The notes: generated from the letters alone by a model not told the origin. Shown: positions 7,266 through 16,045, counted from the first letter of the stretch. The stretch: 64,000 nt of DNA from Sva-07 sp963715825 (GCA_963715825.1 CAVQSI010000041.1:186001-250000), one strand, 5' to 3'. Made by a program: numbers and translations.

Positions 7266-8608
7266 GCGACCGAACCGCACCCGGCGACCCGGTTGGCGAC
7301 ACGGTTGGCGACACGGTGCATCGGGTGCAGCGCGCCGACGGGCCGGTGATCGCCGACGTGCACGTTCCGCCCTCGAAGAGCATCGTCAATCGGGCGCTGA
7401 TCTGCGCTGCGCTGGCCGACGGCTCGAGCGAGATCACCGGGATCGCGCCGGGCGACGACACCGCGGCGATGGTCGCGTGTCTCCAGCAGCTCGGATGTGG
7501 CATCGGCATCCGCGTCGACGGCGATCACCACATCGCCGACGTGGCCGGGACGGCCGGCCGGCTCGCGCCGGGCCCGATGACGCTGCACGCCGGCCTCGCC
7601 GGCACCACGTCACGATTCATCACGGCGCTCAGCTCGCTCGGCACCGGCGAGTACACGATCGACGGACACCCGCCGCTGCGGGCTCGCCCGATGGGCCCCC
7701 TGCACGACTCGCTCGCCGCGCTCGGCGCCAGCGTCACCCCCGGCGAAACCCCCGGTCACCTGCCGGTCACGATCGAGGGTCCACTGCGCCGCGCTGACGC
7801 CGTCGTGATGCCCGGCGACGTGTCGAGCCAGTACATCACGGCGATGATGCTGATCGCTCCGTACGTTCCCGGCGGGTTGAAGCTCTGGCTGTCGTCGGGG
7901 CTGGTGTCGCGGCCGTACCTCGAGATGACCAAGGCGGTGATGTCGGCGTTCGGCCACGACGCGGTCGAACTGCGCGATCGTCACGTGATCGTCGAGCCGG
8001 GCGAGTACTGGCCGACCGACTACGTCGTCGAGCCCGATGCCAGCTCGGCCAGCTATCCGCTCGCCGCCGCAGCGATGGTCGGCGGCGCGGTCAGCGTGCG
8101 GGGGCTGGGCTCCACCTCGCTGCAGGGCGATGCCCGCTTCGTCGACATCCTGGCGTCGATGGGTTGTCTCGTCACCCAGGGCACCCACGACACCGTCGTC
8201 ATGCGCCGTCGCGACACGCCGTTGCGCGGCGTCGAGGTCGACATGGCCGACGTCTCCGACCTGGTGCCCACCCTCGCCGTGGTGGCCACGCAGGCCGTCA
8301 CACCGACGAGGATCACCGGCGTCGGCTTCATCCGGGCCAAGGAGAGCGACCGTCTCGGCGACCTCGCCGACGAGCTTCGCCGAACCGGCGCCCTCGTCAC
8401 GGTCGAGCCCGACGGGCTCTTGATCGAGCCGACCGACCTGCTGCACGGGGCGAGGTTGTCCACGCATCACGATCACCGGCTCGCCATGGCCTTCGGGTTG
8501 CTCGGCCTCGTCGTCGACGGCATCGAAGTGGTCGACCCCGCCGTCGTGTCGAAGAGCTGGCCGAGCTACTGGGACGCCCTGGCAGCGATCCCGTCGCAGC
8601 TGCTGTGA
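7262..8608 (+). CDS. aroA: 3-phosphoshikimate 1-carboxyvinyltransferase (EPSP synthase)
   Basis: Joins phosphoenolpyruvate and shikimate-3-phosphate to make EPSP in the shikimate pathway. Conserved parts: VPPSKSIVNRALICAA at about residues 35-50, AGTTSRF at 113-119 (the actinobacterial form of the NAGTAMRP loop), and AKESDRL near residue 362. 448 residues from the GTG at 7262, which overlaps the tyrA stop as GTGA. The first 25 residues hold a 12-base in-frame duplication (VGDTVGDTV) and are dispensable-looking, so a start a little further in is possible. Its neighbour tyrA works downstream in the same aromatic pathway. Confidence 0.96.
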   Translation: MSDRTAPGDPVGDTVGDTVHRVQRADGPVIADVHVPPSKSIVNRALICAALADGSSEITGIAPGDDTAAMVACLQQLGCGIGIRVDGDHHIADVAGTAGRLAPGPMTLHAGLAGTTSRFITALSSLGTGEYTIDGHPPLRARPMGPLHDSLAALGASVTPGETPGHLPVTIEGPLRRADAVVMPGDVSSQYITAMMLIAPYVPGGLKLWLSSGLVSRPYLEMTKAVMSAFGHDAVELRDRHVIVEPGEYWPTDYVVEPDASSASYPLAAAAMVGGAVSVRGLGSTSLQGDARFVDILASMGCLVTQGTHDTVVMRRRDTPLRGVEVDMADVSDLVPTLAVVATQAVTPTRITGVGFIRAKESDRLGDLADELRRTGALVTVEPDGLLIEPTDLLHGARLSTHHDHRLAMAFGLLGLVVDGIEVVDPAVVSKSWPSYWDALAAIPSQLL

Positions 8609-9237
8609 GCGGCGACGATCGGCGACGCATCGCCGCGTTCGACGTCGACGGCACGATCACCCGCCGCGACTGCGTGGTGCCGTTCCTGCGACGTGTTGCC
8701 GGCACCACGACGCTCGGGCGGCGCCTCGCCGTGCAGACCCGATCGGTGTCGGCGATGGCTGCGCGACGCGATCGCGACGGCCTCAAGGCCGCTGCCGCAG
8801 CCGCAGCGTTCGCCGGGGAGCCGATCGATCGGATCGAGGAGATCGCCGACGAGTTCGCCCGTTCTGTGCACGCCACCGGGCTGCGAGCCGACACCGTCGA
8901 GTTGCTCGACGCCCATCGGCGCAACGGCGACACGGTGCTGTTGGTGTCGGCGTCGTTCGAGGTCTATCTGCGCCCACTCGCCGAGCTGCTCGGCGCGAAC
9001 GACGTGCTCGCCGCCCGGCTCGACGTCGGCCCCGACGGACGTCTCACCGGGCTGCTGGCGGGCCCCAATTGCCGGGGCCCGGAAAAGGTGCGGCGGCTGC
9101 ACACGTGGCTCGACGAGCATGCCGGCGGACGCTCGGGCGTCCATGTGACGGCCTACGGCGACTCCACCGGCGATCGCGAGCTGCTCGCCGACGCCGACGT
9201 CGCGCACTGGGTCGGTCGGGGAGCGATGCCGCGATGA
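8605..9237 (+). CDS. HAD-IB family hydrolase (SerB-like phosphatase)
   Basis: A 210-residue haloacid-dehalogenase-fold phosphatase. Motif I is FDVDGT with nucleophile Asp13 and general acid Asp15; motif II is LVSASF (around residue 113-118); motif III is GDSTGDRELL near residue 184. The IB subclass includes phosphoserine phosphatase and phospholipid or sugar phosphatases. The GTG at 8605 overlaps the aroA stop. It is followed, 76 bases on, by the UbiA-type gene; in DPA-making bacteria a phosphatase must remove the 5'-phosphate from decaprenylphosphoryl-phosphoribose, and this gene is a reasonable candidate for that step, but that is inference from position. Confidence 0.8.
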   Translation: MSGDDRRRIAAFDVDGTITRRDCVVPFLRRVAGTTTLGRRLAVQTRSVSAMAARRDRDGLKAAAAAAAFAGEPIDRIEEIADEFARSVHATGLRADTVELLDAHRRNGDTVLLVSASFEVYLRPLAELLGANDVLAARLDVGPDGRLTGLLAGPNCRGPEKVRRLHTWLDEHAGGRSGVHVTAYGDSTGDRELLADADVAHWVGRGAMPR

Positions 9238-9313
9238 CCTCGATCGCGGCGGCTACCGTCGCCGACGCCATGAACGCAGCGAGCTGTCGACCGACCGTGG
9301 GGAGGGCTCCGGC

Positions 9314-10183
9314 GTGCTGAGGGGTCTGTGGCGGACAGCGCGGCCAAAGCAGTGGCTCAAGAACGTCCTGGTGTTCGCTGCGCCGGGAGCGGCCGGGGTC
9401 CTCGACGAGGGCAACAACCTGGCGCTCACGATCGTGGCGTTCGTGTCGTTCTGCTTCGCTGCGAGTGGCATCTACGTCTGGAACGACCTGCTCGACGTCG
9501 AGGCCGACCGTCGCCACCCGACGAAGCGGAACCGGGCGATCGCCGCCGGCGAATTGAGCATCGGTGCTGCCCGAGTGGCCGGCGTGGTGCTGCCGATCAT
9601 CGCACTCGGCCTCGCCGCGCTCACCGGGCGCTGGCAGACCGTGGCGGTCGTGGCCACCTACATCGTCATCACGATCGCGTACACGCTGCGGCTCAAGCAT
9701 GTCCCGGTCGTCGACGTCGTCACCGTCGCGGCGGGGTTCGTGCTGCGCGCAGCGGCGGGCGCCGTGGCTGTCGACGTGCCGATGTCGCGCTGGTTCGTGC
9801 TGTGCATCACGTTCGGGTCGCTGTTCATCGTGGTCGGCAAGCGCTACGCCGAACTCAACGATCTGGGCGGCGAGGCACAGACCCGGGCCACGCTCGAGGA
9901 GTACTCGATCGGCTACCTGCGCATGCTGCTGTCGGCCAGCCTCGCCGGTGTCGTCATCAGCTACTGCGTGTGGGCGTTCGAGACCAGCGCAGCGTCGTCG
10001 AGCGACTGGCCGCTGTACGAACTGTCGATCGTGCCGATGCTGATGGCGCTGATGCGCTACCTGCTGGTGCTCGACCAGGGCCAGGGTGCGGCGCCCGAAG
10101 AGGTGTTCACCAGCGATCGCCTGCTGTTGTTACTGGGGTTCTGCTGGATTGTCGTCTATGGTCTCGCCGTCTATGTCTCCTGA
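9314..10183 (+). CDS. Decaprenyl-phosphate phosphoribosyltransferase (UbiA superfamily)
   Basis: A 289-residue membrane protein with eight or nine hydrophobic helices. The first aspartate-rich loop NDLLDVEADRRHPTKRNRAI (about residues 57-76) is the signature that separates the phosphoribosyltransferase (Rv3806c-like) branch from quinone prenyltransferases, and ARPKQWLKN near the N-terminus is also typical. It should transfer 5-phosphoribose from PRPP to decaprenyl phosphate at the membrane, the first committed step to decaprenylphosphoryl-arabinose. The presence of dprE1 and dprE2 just downstream supports this strongly. Its 3' end overlaps the methyltransferase ORF by 11 bases. Confidence 0.9.
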   Translation: MLRGLWRTARPKQWLKNVLVFAAPGAAGVLDEGNNLALTIVAFVSFCFAASGIYVWNDLLDVEADRRHPTKRNRAIAAGELSIGAARVAGVVLPIIALGLAALTGRWQTVAVVATYIVITIAYTLRLKHVPVVDVVTVAAGFVLRAAAGAVAVDVPMSRWFVLCITFGSLFIVVGKRYAELNDLGGEAQTRATLEEYSIGYLRMLLSASLAGVVISYCVWAFETSAASSSDWPLYELSIVPMLMALMRYLLVLDQGQGAAPEEVFTSDRLLLLLGFCWIVVYGLAVYVS

Positions 10184-10943
10184 CTCTCTCGGTTCCGAAA
10201 CGCCGGACCTGGCCACCGTCACCGCTCGCGTCGCCGACGTCGAGGGATGGATGTCGCCCGGTCAGGCATCAACGCTCTACGACGCCGCTCGCCGCTGCCC
10301 GTCCGGCGGCACGATCGTCGAGATCGGCAGCTTCCAGGGTCGCTCGACCATCGTGTTGGCGAGCGCCGCAGCGCCCGACGTCGCCGTGATCGCCATCGAT
10401 CCCCATGCCGGCAACGATCGCGGCCCCCAGGAGATCGACGGCTTCGCGGACGCCGCCGCCGACGACCACGCAGTGTTCCTGGCGAACCTCGAGCGGGCCG
10501 GAGTCGCCGACCGGGTCCGCCACGTCCGCAAGTTCTCCGACGCGGCGCTGGTCGACGTCGAGGGGCCGATCGACGTGCTGTACATCGACGGCGCCCACCG
10601 TTTCGGTCCCGCCCGCGCCGACATCCGCGACTGGGGTGCCCGTGTGACCGACGGCGGCACGATGCTGATCCACGACTCGTTCTCCTCGATCGGGGTGACG
10701 CTCGCGATCCTGCGCGAACTCCTGCTGGGCTCGCGCTTCCGCTACGTCGGCCGGTCTCGCTCGATGACGATCTACCGGGTCGACCTGTCCGGAGGGCCCG
10801 CTGCCCGCGCGGCCAACGCCGGACGCCAGTTGGCCCAGCTGCCGTGGTTCGTCAAGAACGTGGCGCTCAAGGTGGCGCTCACGCTCGGCCTCGGCAAGGT
10901 GCTCGGTCGGCGGGGTCGTCCCGTTCCGGACTGGCCGTATTGA
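10173..10943 (+). CDS. Class I SAM-dependent methyltransferase (Methyltransf_24 type)
   Basis: A 256-residue Rossmann-fold methyltransferase. The SAM loop is VEIGSFQGRST (residues 49-59), the acidic ribose-binding residue is in IAIDPH (about 73-78), and LYIDGAHRF (about 128-136) marks the catalytic-edge strand. The C-terminal 50 residues are basic and amphipathic (PWFVKNVALKVALTLGLGKV), consistent with membrane association. The ATG at 10173 overlaps the previous gene; an upstream ATG at 10158 is less likely. Lying inside the DPA module, it may modify a lipid-linked sugar or a glycan; no substrate can be named. Confidence 0.85.
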   Translation: MSPDSLGSETPDLATVTARVADVEGWMSPGQASTLYDAARRCPSGGTIVEIGSFQGRSTIVLASAAAPDVAVIAIDPHAGNDRGPQEIDGFADAAADDHAVFLANLERAGVADRVRHVRKFSDAALVDVEGPIDVLYIDGAHRFGPARADIRDWGARVTDGGTMLIHDSFSSIGVTLAILRELLLGSRFRYVGRSRSMTIYRVDLSGGPAARAANAGRQLAQLPWFVKNVALKVALTLGLGKVLGRRGRPVPDWPY

Positions 10944-10977
10944 TCCGGTGTGACTGATCCAACGTGACTGATCTGGT

Positions 10978-12336
10978 GTGAGGAGCCGCCCGCTCGAACT
11001 GTCCGGCTGGGGCCGCACGGCGCCGTCGGCGGCCACGTTCGTCGACGTCGACGCTGACGAACTCGACGGTCGACTCCTCGCCGAACTCGCGGAGCCTCGC
11101 GGGATCATCGCCCGCGGGATGGGCCGCGCCTATGGCGATCCGGCCCAGAATGCCGGCGGCACGGTGGTGCGACTCGCCCCCGGACCGATCGTTCTCGATC
11201 GTCGAGCGGGCACGGTCCACGTCGGCGCCGGGGTGAGCCTCGACGAACTGCTGCGCCACGTCGTTCCTCGGGGGTTCTTCGTGCCGGTGTCGCCCGGTAC
11301 GCGGTTCGTCACCGTCGGCGGCGCGATCGCCAGCGACATCCATGGCAAGAACCACCACGCCGATGGCACGTTCGGTGCTCACGTCGACGCGTTGACGATC
11401 CTGCTCGCCGACGGCACCCGGCGAGCGATCACCCCGCAGACCGATCCGACGCTGTGGTGGGCCACGATCGGGGGGATGGGCCTCACCGGCATCATCGTCG
11501 ACGCCACGGTTCGGCTGCTCCCGATCGAAACGAGTCGCTGTCTCGTGCTCACCGAGCGCGTGCCCAACCTCGACAGCCTGCTCGAGCGCATGGAGACCGG
11601 TGATCACCTCCATCGGTACTCCGTTGCGTGGGTCGACATGGTCGCCACCGGCGCCGATCTCGGCCGCGCCGTGCTCACTCGCGGCGATCATGCGACCTAC
11701 GACGAACTCGTCGCCGAACGCCCAGCCGCCGGTGCCGACCCGCTGGCGTTCGCCCCGTCGGGGCTCGCTGCCGTGCCGCCGGGGATGCCGAACGTGCTCA
11801 ACCGGCTTGCGGTTCGAGCATTCAACGAGCTGTGGTACCGCAAGGCACCGACGTCGCACCTCGGGCTCGAGACGATCACCGGGTTCTTCCACCCGCTCGA
11901 CATGGTCGGCGACTGGAACCGGCTGTACGGGCGCGGCGGTTTCCTGCAGTACCAGTTCGTCGTGCCGTTCGAGGCCGTCGACACGCTGCGCACGATCGTG
12001 GCCACCGTCGCTGCATCGGGCCATGCCAGCTTCCTGGCCGTACTCAAACGTTTCGGGCCCGAGAGCGGGGGACTGCTGAGCTTCCCGACGCCGGGCTGGA
12101 CGCTCACGCTCGACCTGCCCGCCGCCGTCGCCGGGCTCGGCGGGCTCGTCGGCGAACTCGACCGGATGGTCCTCGACGCCGGCGGTCGCCACTATCTGGC
12201 CAAGGACGCCACCGCGACCCCCGAGATCATCCGTGCCGGGTATCCCCGCCTCGACGAGTGGTTGGAGATCCGGCGTTCGGTCGACCCCACCGGTCGCTGG
12301 ATCAGCGACCAGGCCCGCCGCCTCGATCTGTACTGA
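10978..12336 (+). CDS. dprE1: Decaprenylphosphoryl-beta-D-ribose 2'-oxidase DprE1
   Basis: FAD-dependent oxidase that makes the 2'-keto intermediate in epimerising decaprenylphosphoryl-ribose to arabinose. 452 residues. The FAD-binding part has RGMGRAYGDPAQNAGG (residues 46-61), PVSPGTRFVTVGGAIASD (103-120) and HGKNHHADG (122-130), all near-identical in kind to mycobacterial DprE1; KDATATPE near 409 includes the conserved active-site Lys. In mycobacteria a Cys in the strand GWNxCVD (Cys387) is the covalent target of benzothiazinones; the aligned residue here is Thr377 (GWTLTLD). Starts at GTG 10978. dprE2 follows 26 bases on. Confidence 0.93.
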   Translation: MRSRPLELSGWGRTAPSAATFVDVDADELDGRLLAELAEPRGIIARGMGRAYGDPAQNAGGTVVRLAPGPIVLDRRAGTVHVGAGVSLDELLRHVVPRGFFVPVSPGTRFVTVGGAIASDIHGKNHHADGTFGAHVDALTILLADGTRRAITPQTDPTLWWATIGGMGLTGIIVDATVRLLPIETSRCLVLTERVPNLDSLLERMETGDHLHRYSVAWVDMVATGADLGRAVLTRGDHATYDELVAERPAAGADPLAFAPSGLAAVPPGMPNVLNRLAVRAFNELWYRKAPTSHLGLETITGFFHPLDMVGDWNRLYGRGGFLQYQFVVPFEAVDTLRTIVATVAASGHASFLAVLKRFGPESGGLLSFPTPGWTLTLDLPAAVAGLGGLVGELDRMVLDAGGRHYLAKDATATPEIIRAGYPRLDEWLEIRRSVDPTGRWISDQARRLDLY

Positions 12337-12362
12337 ACGCTCACTCCTGACAGGATCTCATC

Positions 12363-13109
12363 GTGAACAACGCCGTCCATCAACCTCAGACCGTGCTCGT
12401 GCTCGGCGGAACCAGCGACATCGGCCAGGCGATCGTGTCGGCGCTGGAGTCGCCGTCGCTGCGCCGCGTGATCCTGGCGGTGCGCGATCCCGACGGCGTC
12501 GACGTCGAGGCACTGACGTTCGGCACCGCTCAGATCGCCATCGTGGCATTCGACGCGCTCGACGCCGAGCAGCACGAGCAGTTGATCGCCGACGTCACCG
12601 AACGCTTCGGCGACCTCGACGTGGTGATCCAGGCGTTCGGGCAGCTGGGCGCGCCCGGCCTCGATGATCCGGTTGCCGCAGCGGAACTCGCCCGGGTGAA
12701 CTACGTGGGCGCCGTGTCGTCGGGGCTCGCGGTCGCCCGCCGGCTCCGGGAACAGGGCCACGGCACGCTCGTCGTGCTGTCGAGCGTCGCCGGTGTCCGC
12801 ACCCGGGCGTCGAACTTCGTGTACGGCTCGACCAAGGCCGGCCAGGATGCCTTCGCCACCGGTCTGGGTCACCTGCTGCACGGCACCGGAGCGCGAGTGA
12901 TGACGGTGCGACCCGGCTTCGTGCGATCCTCGATGACCACCGGCATGCCCGATGCGCCCTTCTCCGTCGATGTCGACGACGTCGCAGCGGCGGTTGCCGA
13001 CGGGCTGCGCAAGGGTCGCAGCGTCGTGTGGGTGCCCGGCATCCTGCAGGTCGTGTTCGGCTTGCTCCGCTACGCGCCTGGTGTGGTGTGGCGCAAACTC
13101 GACCGATGA
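12363..13109 (+). CDS. dprE2: Decaprenylphosphoryl-2-keto-ribose reductase DprE2
   Basis: Short-chain dehydrogenase that reduces the DprE1 product to decaprenylphosphoryl-arabinose using NAD(P)H. 248 residues. LVLGGTSDIGQAI (residues 12-24) is the DprE2-type nucleotide loop, and the active-site Tyr and Lys are in YGSTKAG (about 157-163), preceded by LSSVAG with the catalytic Ser. The hydrophobic C-terminus (VPGILQVVFGLLRYAPGVVW) is a membrane-contact helix found in the family. Starts at GTG 12363; its stop overlaps the ATG of the GT4 gene. Adjacency to dprE1 makes this assignment firm. Confidence 0.92.
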   Translation: MNNAVHQPQTVLVLGGTSDIGQAIVSALESPSLRRVILAVRDPDGVDVEALTFGTAQIAIVAFDALDAEQHEQLIADVTERFGDLDVVIQAFGQLGAPGLDDPVAAAELARVNYVGAVSSGLAVARRLREQGHGTLVVLSSVAGVRTRASNFVYGSTKAGQDAFATGLGHLLHGTGARVMTVRPGFVRSSMTTGMPDAPFSVDVDDVAAAVADGLRKGRSVVWVPGILQVVFGLLRYAPGVVWRKLDR

Positions 13110-14288
13110 ACGCGTCGCCGTCGACGCCGCCGGACGACCTGGCGGCGGCGGCCGGGCGCCTGCGACGTGCGGGCGTGCGGCGCGTCGAGAGCTACGCCTG
13201 GCGCGACCTCGACGACGCCGACGCTGGTGGCTCGGAGTTGCATGCCGACGAGATCTTCCGACGCTGGGCCGATGTCGGCATCGAGGTCGTGCACCGCACG
13301 TCCACCCGCGACACGCCACGCGAGTTCGTCCGCAACGGGTACCGCGTGATCCAACGTGGCGGCCGCTACGACGTGTTCGCCCGGGTCGCCCTGCGCCAAC
13401 TCGTGCGTCGGCGTCCGAGCGACACGGCGACGATCGAGATCTGGAACGGGGTGCCCTGGTTCGCGCCCGTGTGGGCGCCCCGCAAGCGTCTGGTGTGGAT
13501 GCACCACGTGCACCGCGACATGTGGGCCGAGGTGCTGCCGCGCCCGATCGACGCGGTCGGTCGGTTCGTCGAGACCCGGTTCGCGCCGCTGTTCTACCGG
13601 CGCAGCCGGTTCGCGACGCTGTCGGAGTCGTCCGCCGACGAGATCGAGGCACTCGGCATCGAGCGTGCCCGACTGACCGTGATCCCGCCAGGGGTGCACG
13701 AGCGGTTCACCCCCGACCCGACTCGCCGGGCCGCTCACCCCCACGTGGTCGTCGTCGGGCGGTTGGCCCCGGTGAAGCGCCAACGCCTCGCTCTGGCCGC
13801 GCTCGCGGAGGCGAAGCGTGCCGTGCCGGAACTGACGGTGGACCTGGTCGGTGACGGCCCCGATCGGGCGCTCGTCGACGCGTGGGTCGCCGAGCACGAT
13901 GCGGCTGGATGGGTCGACCGGCGGGGCCGGGTCACCGACGACGAGTTGGTCGAGGCCTACCGGCGAGCGTGGCTCGTCGTGAGTGCATCGCACGCCGAGG
14001 GGTGGGGCATGTCGCTCACCGAGGGGGGAGCGTGCGGTACCCCGTGCGTGGCCACCGACATCGCGGGACATCGTGGTTCGTGCCTCGACGGCGAGACCGG
14101 CCTACTGGTGGCCGACGTCGATGACCTTCCCGCTCGGCTCGGCGGTGCGATCGCAGCACTCCTGGCCGACGACGACCGGCGCGCGGACGATGAGCACGGC
14201 AGCGATCGAACACGCACGCGGGCTGTCGTGGACAGCGGTCGCCGCCCGCCAGCTCGACCTGCTGGCAACGGTGATCTCCTCGCGCTGA
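13106..14288 (+). CDS. GT4-family glycosyltransferase, single-base frameshift near the 3' end
   Basis: A GT-B-fold glycosyltransferase. The donor-side motifs are VVVGRLAPVKRQRLAL, VGDGPD and SHAEGWGMSLTEGGACGTPCVA (in the last third). The main frame runs 13106-14305, but after about residue 359 it turns into an Arg/Asp-rich tail; removing one base in the G/C run at 14177-14186 joins it to STAAIEHARGLSWTAVAARQ, a typical GT4 C-terminal helix ending at the TGA of 14286-14288 (393 residues). So the last ~35 residues are shifted, by a real indel or a base-calling error. The ATG overlaps the dprE2 stop. Acceptor unknown; probably envelope glycan. Confidence 0.85.
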
Positions 14289-14297
14289 CCCTCCCGA

Positions 14298-14342
14298 AGC
14301 GATGAGTTTCCGCGCGACCTGTCCGCGCGAAGACTCATCGCT
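14298..14342. repeat. Palindromic repeat family 2, copy 1
   Basis: A 19-base stem with two mismatches: AGCGATGAGTTTCCGCGCG at 14298-14316 against CGCGCGAAGACTCATCGCT at 14324-14342, loop ACCTGTC. Copy 2 at 60737-60783 has a perfect 20-base stem and the identical loop. It lies just after the glycosyltransferase 3' end and may work as a terminator. In the frameshifted reading of that gene the stop codon comes from this element. Confidence 0.8.
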
Positions 14343-14440
14343 GGTTCGGGCCGCCTGGCGGACGCCAGCCGACCGGTCTTGACATCTCTCGGACGAGGGA
14401 TCAGCGTGGATGGTGACCACGAAGAAACGGAGGTTCCGAC

Positions 14441-15520
14441 ATGTCCAAGCTCATGAACTCAAGGATTGATCCGACACGACGGGGGTTGTGGAGGTCACGT
14501 TGGGCGGCGATCGGCGCAGCGGTGGCGGTGAGTCTCGGTGCCGGTGGCTTCTTCGTCGCCCAGGCGGCACCGGACCCGGCGGAGTCCACGGTCGTCACGG
14601 TGAGCCCGGAACGAATCCTCGACACACGGGACCCGAACAACATCGGACTCACCGGTCCGTTCGTGTCGGCGGCGGCGCAGAAGCTGCAGGTGACCGGCTC
14701 GATCCCGACGGCCACCGGCACCAAGGTCGTCGTTCCAACCGGCGCAACCGGTGTGCTGCTGAACGTGACACCGGTCAACCCGACGGCAGCGGGGTTCATC
14801 TCGATTCGACCCGGTGATGCCACCGGCGCCGCGACGACGTCGTCGCTGAATTTCACGACGGGCATCGCAGGGATCGTGCCCAACGCCGTCCAGGTCGCCG
14901 TGCCGACCGCGGGGACCAACGCCGGCAAGATCGACATCACCTACGACGCCTACGGCGTGACCGGCCCGACGACGGACATCTTGATCGACGTGGTCGGCTA
15001 CATGACCAACAAGGGGCTGCAGGAACTCGTCGCACACGGCGACATCGTCGAGAGCCACGGGCTGGCGTTGATCGCCGTCGGCGCTTCAGCACCGCTCACG
15101 AACATCGGTGGTGTGGCCGGGCTTCCCTTCAATGGCACGGGTCAGCAATCGTTGGTCGGCCCGGAGAGCATCGGTGGTGTCCCGTACGGTCTGAAGTCCG
15201 TGACGTACTGCGTCAACACGCCGTCGGGGGACACCGTCGTCGACACCGTCACCGTCCTGTCGAGGTACGCCCAGCCCGACCAGTTCGTCATCACCGACGG
15301 AACGAACCGGAATGCAGCCGGCTGTTACACCCTGCAGGTCAACAACTCGTCGTCGGACTCCTACGCGTTCTTGATCGACGCCAGCGGTACCGCCGGCAGC
15401 GTCGTCGTCACGTCCCTGACCACCACGTGGGCGCCGGCGTCCACACTCCCGGCGCCGCTGGCGTCCGAGGGGCTGCCACCTGAACTGGACGCCTTGCTCG
15501 AGGACGTGTTCGGGAGCTGA
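14441..15520 (+). CDS. Secreted protein with SPERILDTR-type domain
   Basis: A 359-residue exported protein. Residues 12-22 are basic, 22-42 hydrophobic, with a likely signal-peptidase site after AQA (residues 40-42). The mature part begins TVVTVSPERILDTRDP and continues with VVPTGATGVLLNVTPVNPTA and ILIDVVGYMT, the beta-rich pattern repeated many times in secreted proteins of Ilumatobacter-like actinobacteria. The C-terminal half (residues 190-359) is also beta-rich and unassigned. A good ribosome binding site, CGGAGG at 14428-14433, supports the ATG at 14441. TTGACA at 14379-14384 may be a -35. Probably cell-surface or matrix protein; exact role unknown. Confidence 0.8.
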   Translation: MSKLMNSRIDPTRRGLWRSRWAAIGAAVAVSLGAGGFFVAQAAPDPAESTVVTVSPERILDTRDPNNIGLTGPFVSAAAQKLQVTGSIPTATGTKVVVPTGATGVLLNVTPVNPTAAGFISIRPGDATGAATTSSLNFTTGIAGIVPNAVQVAVPTAGTNAGKIDITYDAYGVTGPTTDILIDVVGYMTNKGLQELVAHGDIVESHGLALIAVGASAPLTNIGGVAGLPFNGTGQQSLVGPESIGGVPYGLKSVTYCVNTPSGDTVVDTVTVLSRYAQPDQFVITDGTNRNAAGCYTLQVNNSSSDSYAFLIDASGTAGSVVVTSLTTTWAPASTLPAPLASEGLPPELDALLEDVFGS

Positions 15521-15539
15521 GGGATGTGGCACTGGACGG

Positions 15540-15620
15540 GCTCGTCCCGGCAACACGATCGCGGAACACGATCGGCACCTTGACCACGCTGAGGCCCGCC
15601 TGCACGGTGCGATCGGTCAT
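15540..15620 (-). pseudogene. Remnant of a polyprenol-phosphate mannose synthase gene
   Basis: Read on the minus strand from 15620, 27 codons give MTDRTVQAGLSVVKVPIVFR and then DRVAGTS, almost the same as the TYRTVQAGLSVVEVPIAFR segment of the intact synthase at 32432-33202. Similarity is also clear at DNA level, but flanking codons on both sides have no counterpart in that gene. It therefore looks like a short scar of a deleted or recombined paralogue, lying tail-to-tail with the secreted-protein gene. It cannot encode a functional enzyme. Confidence 0.7.
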
Positions 15621-15691
15621 CACCTGGCGCCGACGACGACTCGATTGTGCGCTTGGCTGTCGACGGCGATGCGGCGTTCCCGACCCGATGG

Positions 15692-16045
15692 TCATGGCAG
15701 CTGCTGGAGGGTCCAGGTGCTGCCGTCGGGATCTTCGAAGCCGGCCAGACGAACCCCGCCTCCGAGGTCGGCCACTGCGTCGACATCAACACCTTGATCG
15801 ACCACTACCTGTCGAGCCGCCTCGATGTCGTCCACGGCGAGGTGGAGACCACGGACCGAGCCAGGTTCCGCAGACAATCCGGGCAGTCCCTGCCCGAGGA
15901 CAATCGAGCACGATGAACCGGTCGGAGTGAGCTGGACGACACGGACACCGTCTGCGGGCGACACATCGTGGTCGAGTCCGAATCCAACCTGGTCGACGTA
16001 GAACGCCTTCGCCCTCTCGACGGACTCCACAGGGATCGGGATCAA
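15692..16045 (-). CDS. VOC/glyoxalase-like protein, start possibly shifted by one missing base
   Basis: About 117 residues of the vicinal-oxygen-chelate fold: IPIPVESVERAKAFYVDQVG at the start, HLAVDDIEA in the middle, and a GFEDPDGSTWTLQQLP ending, closely matching a widespread actinobacterial glyoxalase-like family. The family normally begins M-R-x-D-L-I-P-I-P. Here ATGCGGCTCGAT (16056-16045) is followed directly by TGATC, so the ATG frame hits TGA; one extra base would restore it. Translation from the TTG at 16045 keeps the whole domain, which is how it is listed. Substrate unknown. It lies upstream of, and on the same strand as, the mannose-synthase remnant. Confidence 0.65.
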   Translation of the reverse strand: MIPIPVESVERAKAFYVDQVGFGLDHDVSPADGVRVVQLTPTGSSCSIVLGQGLPGLSAEPGSVRGLHLAVDDIEAARQVVVDQGVDVDAVADLGGGVRLAGFEDPDGSTWTLQQLP

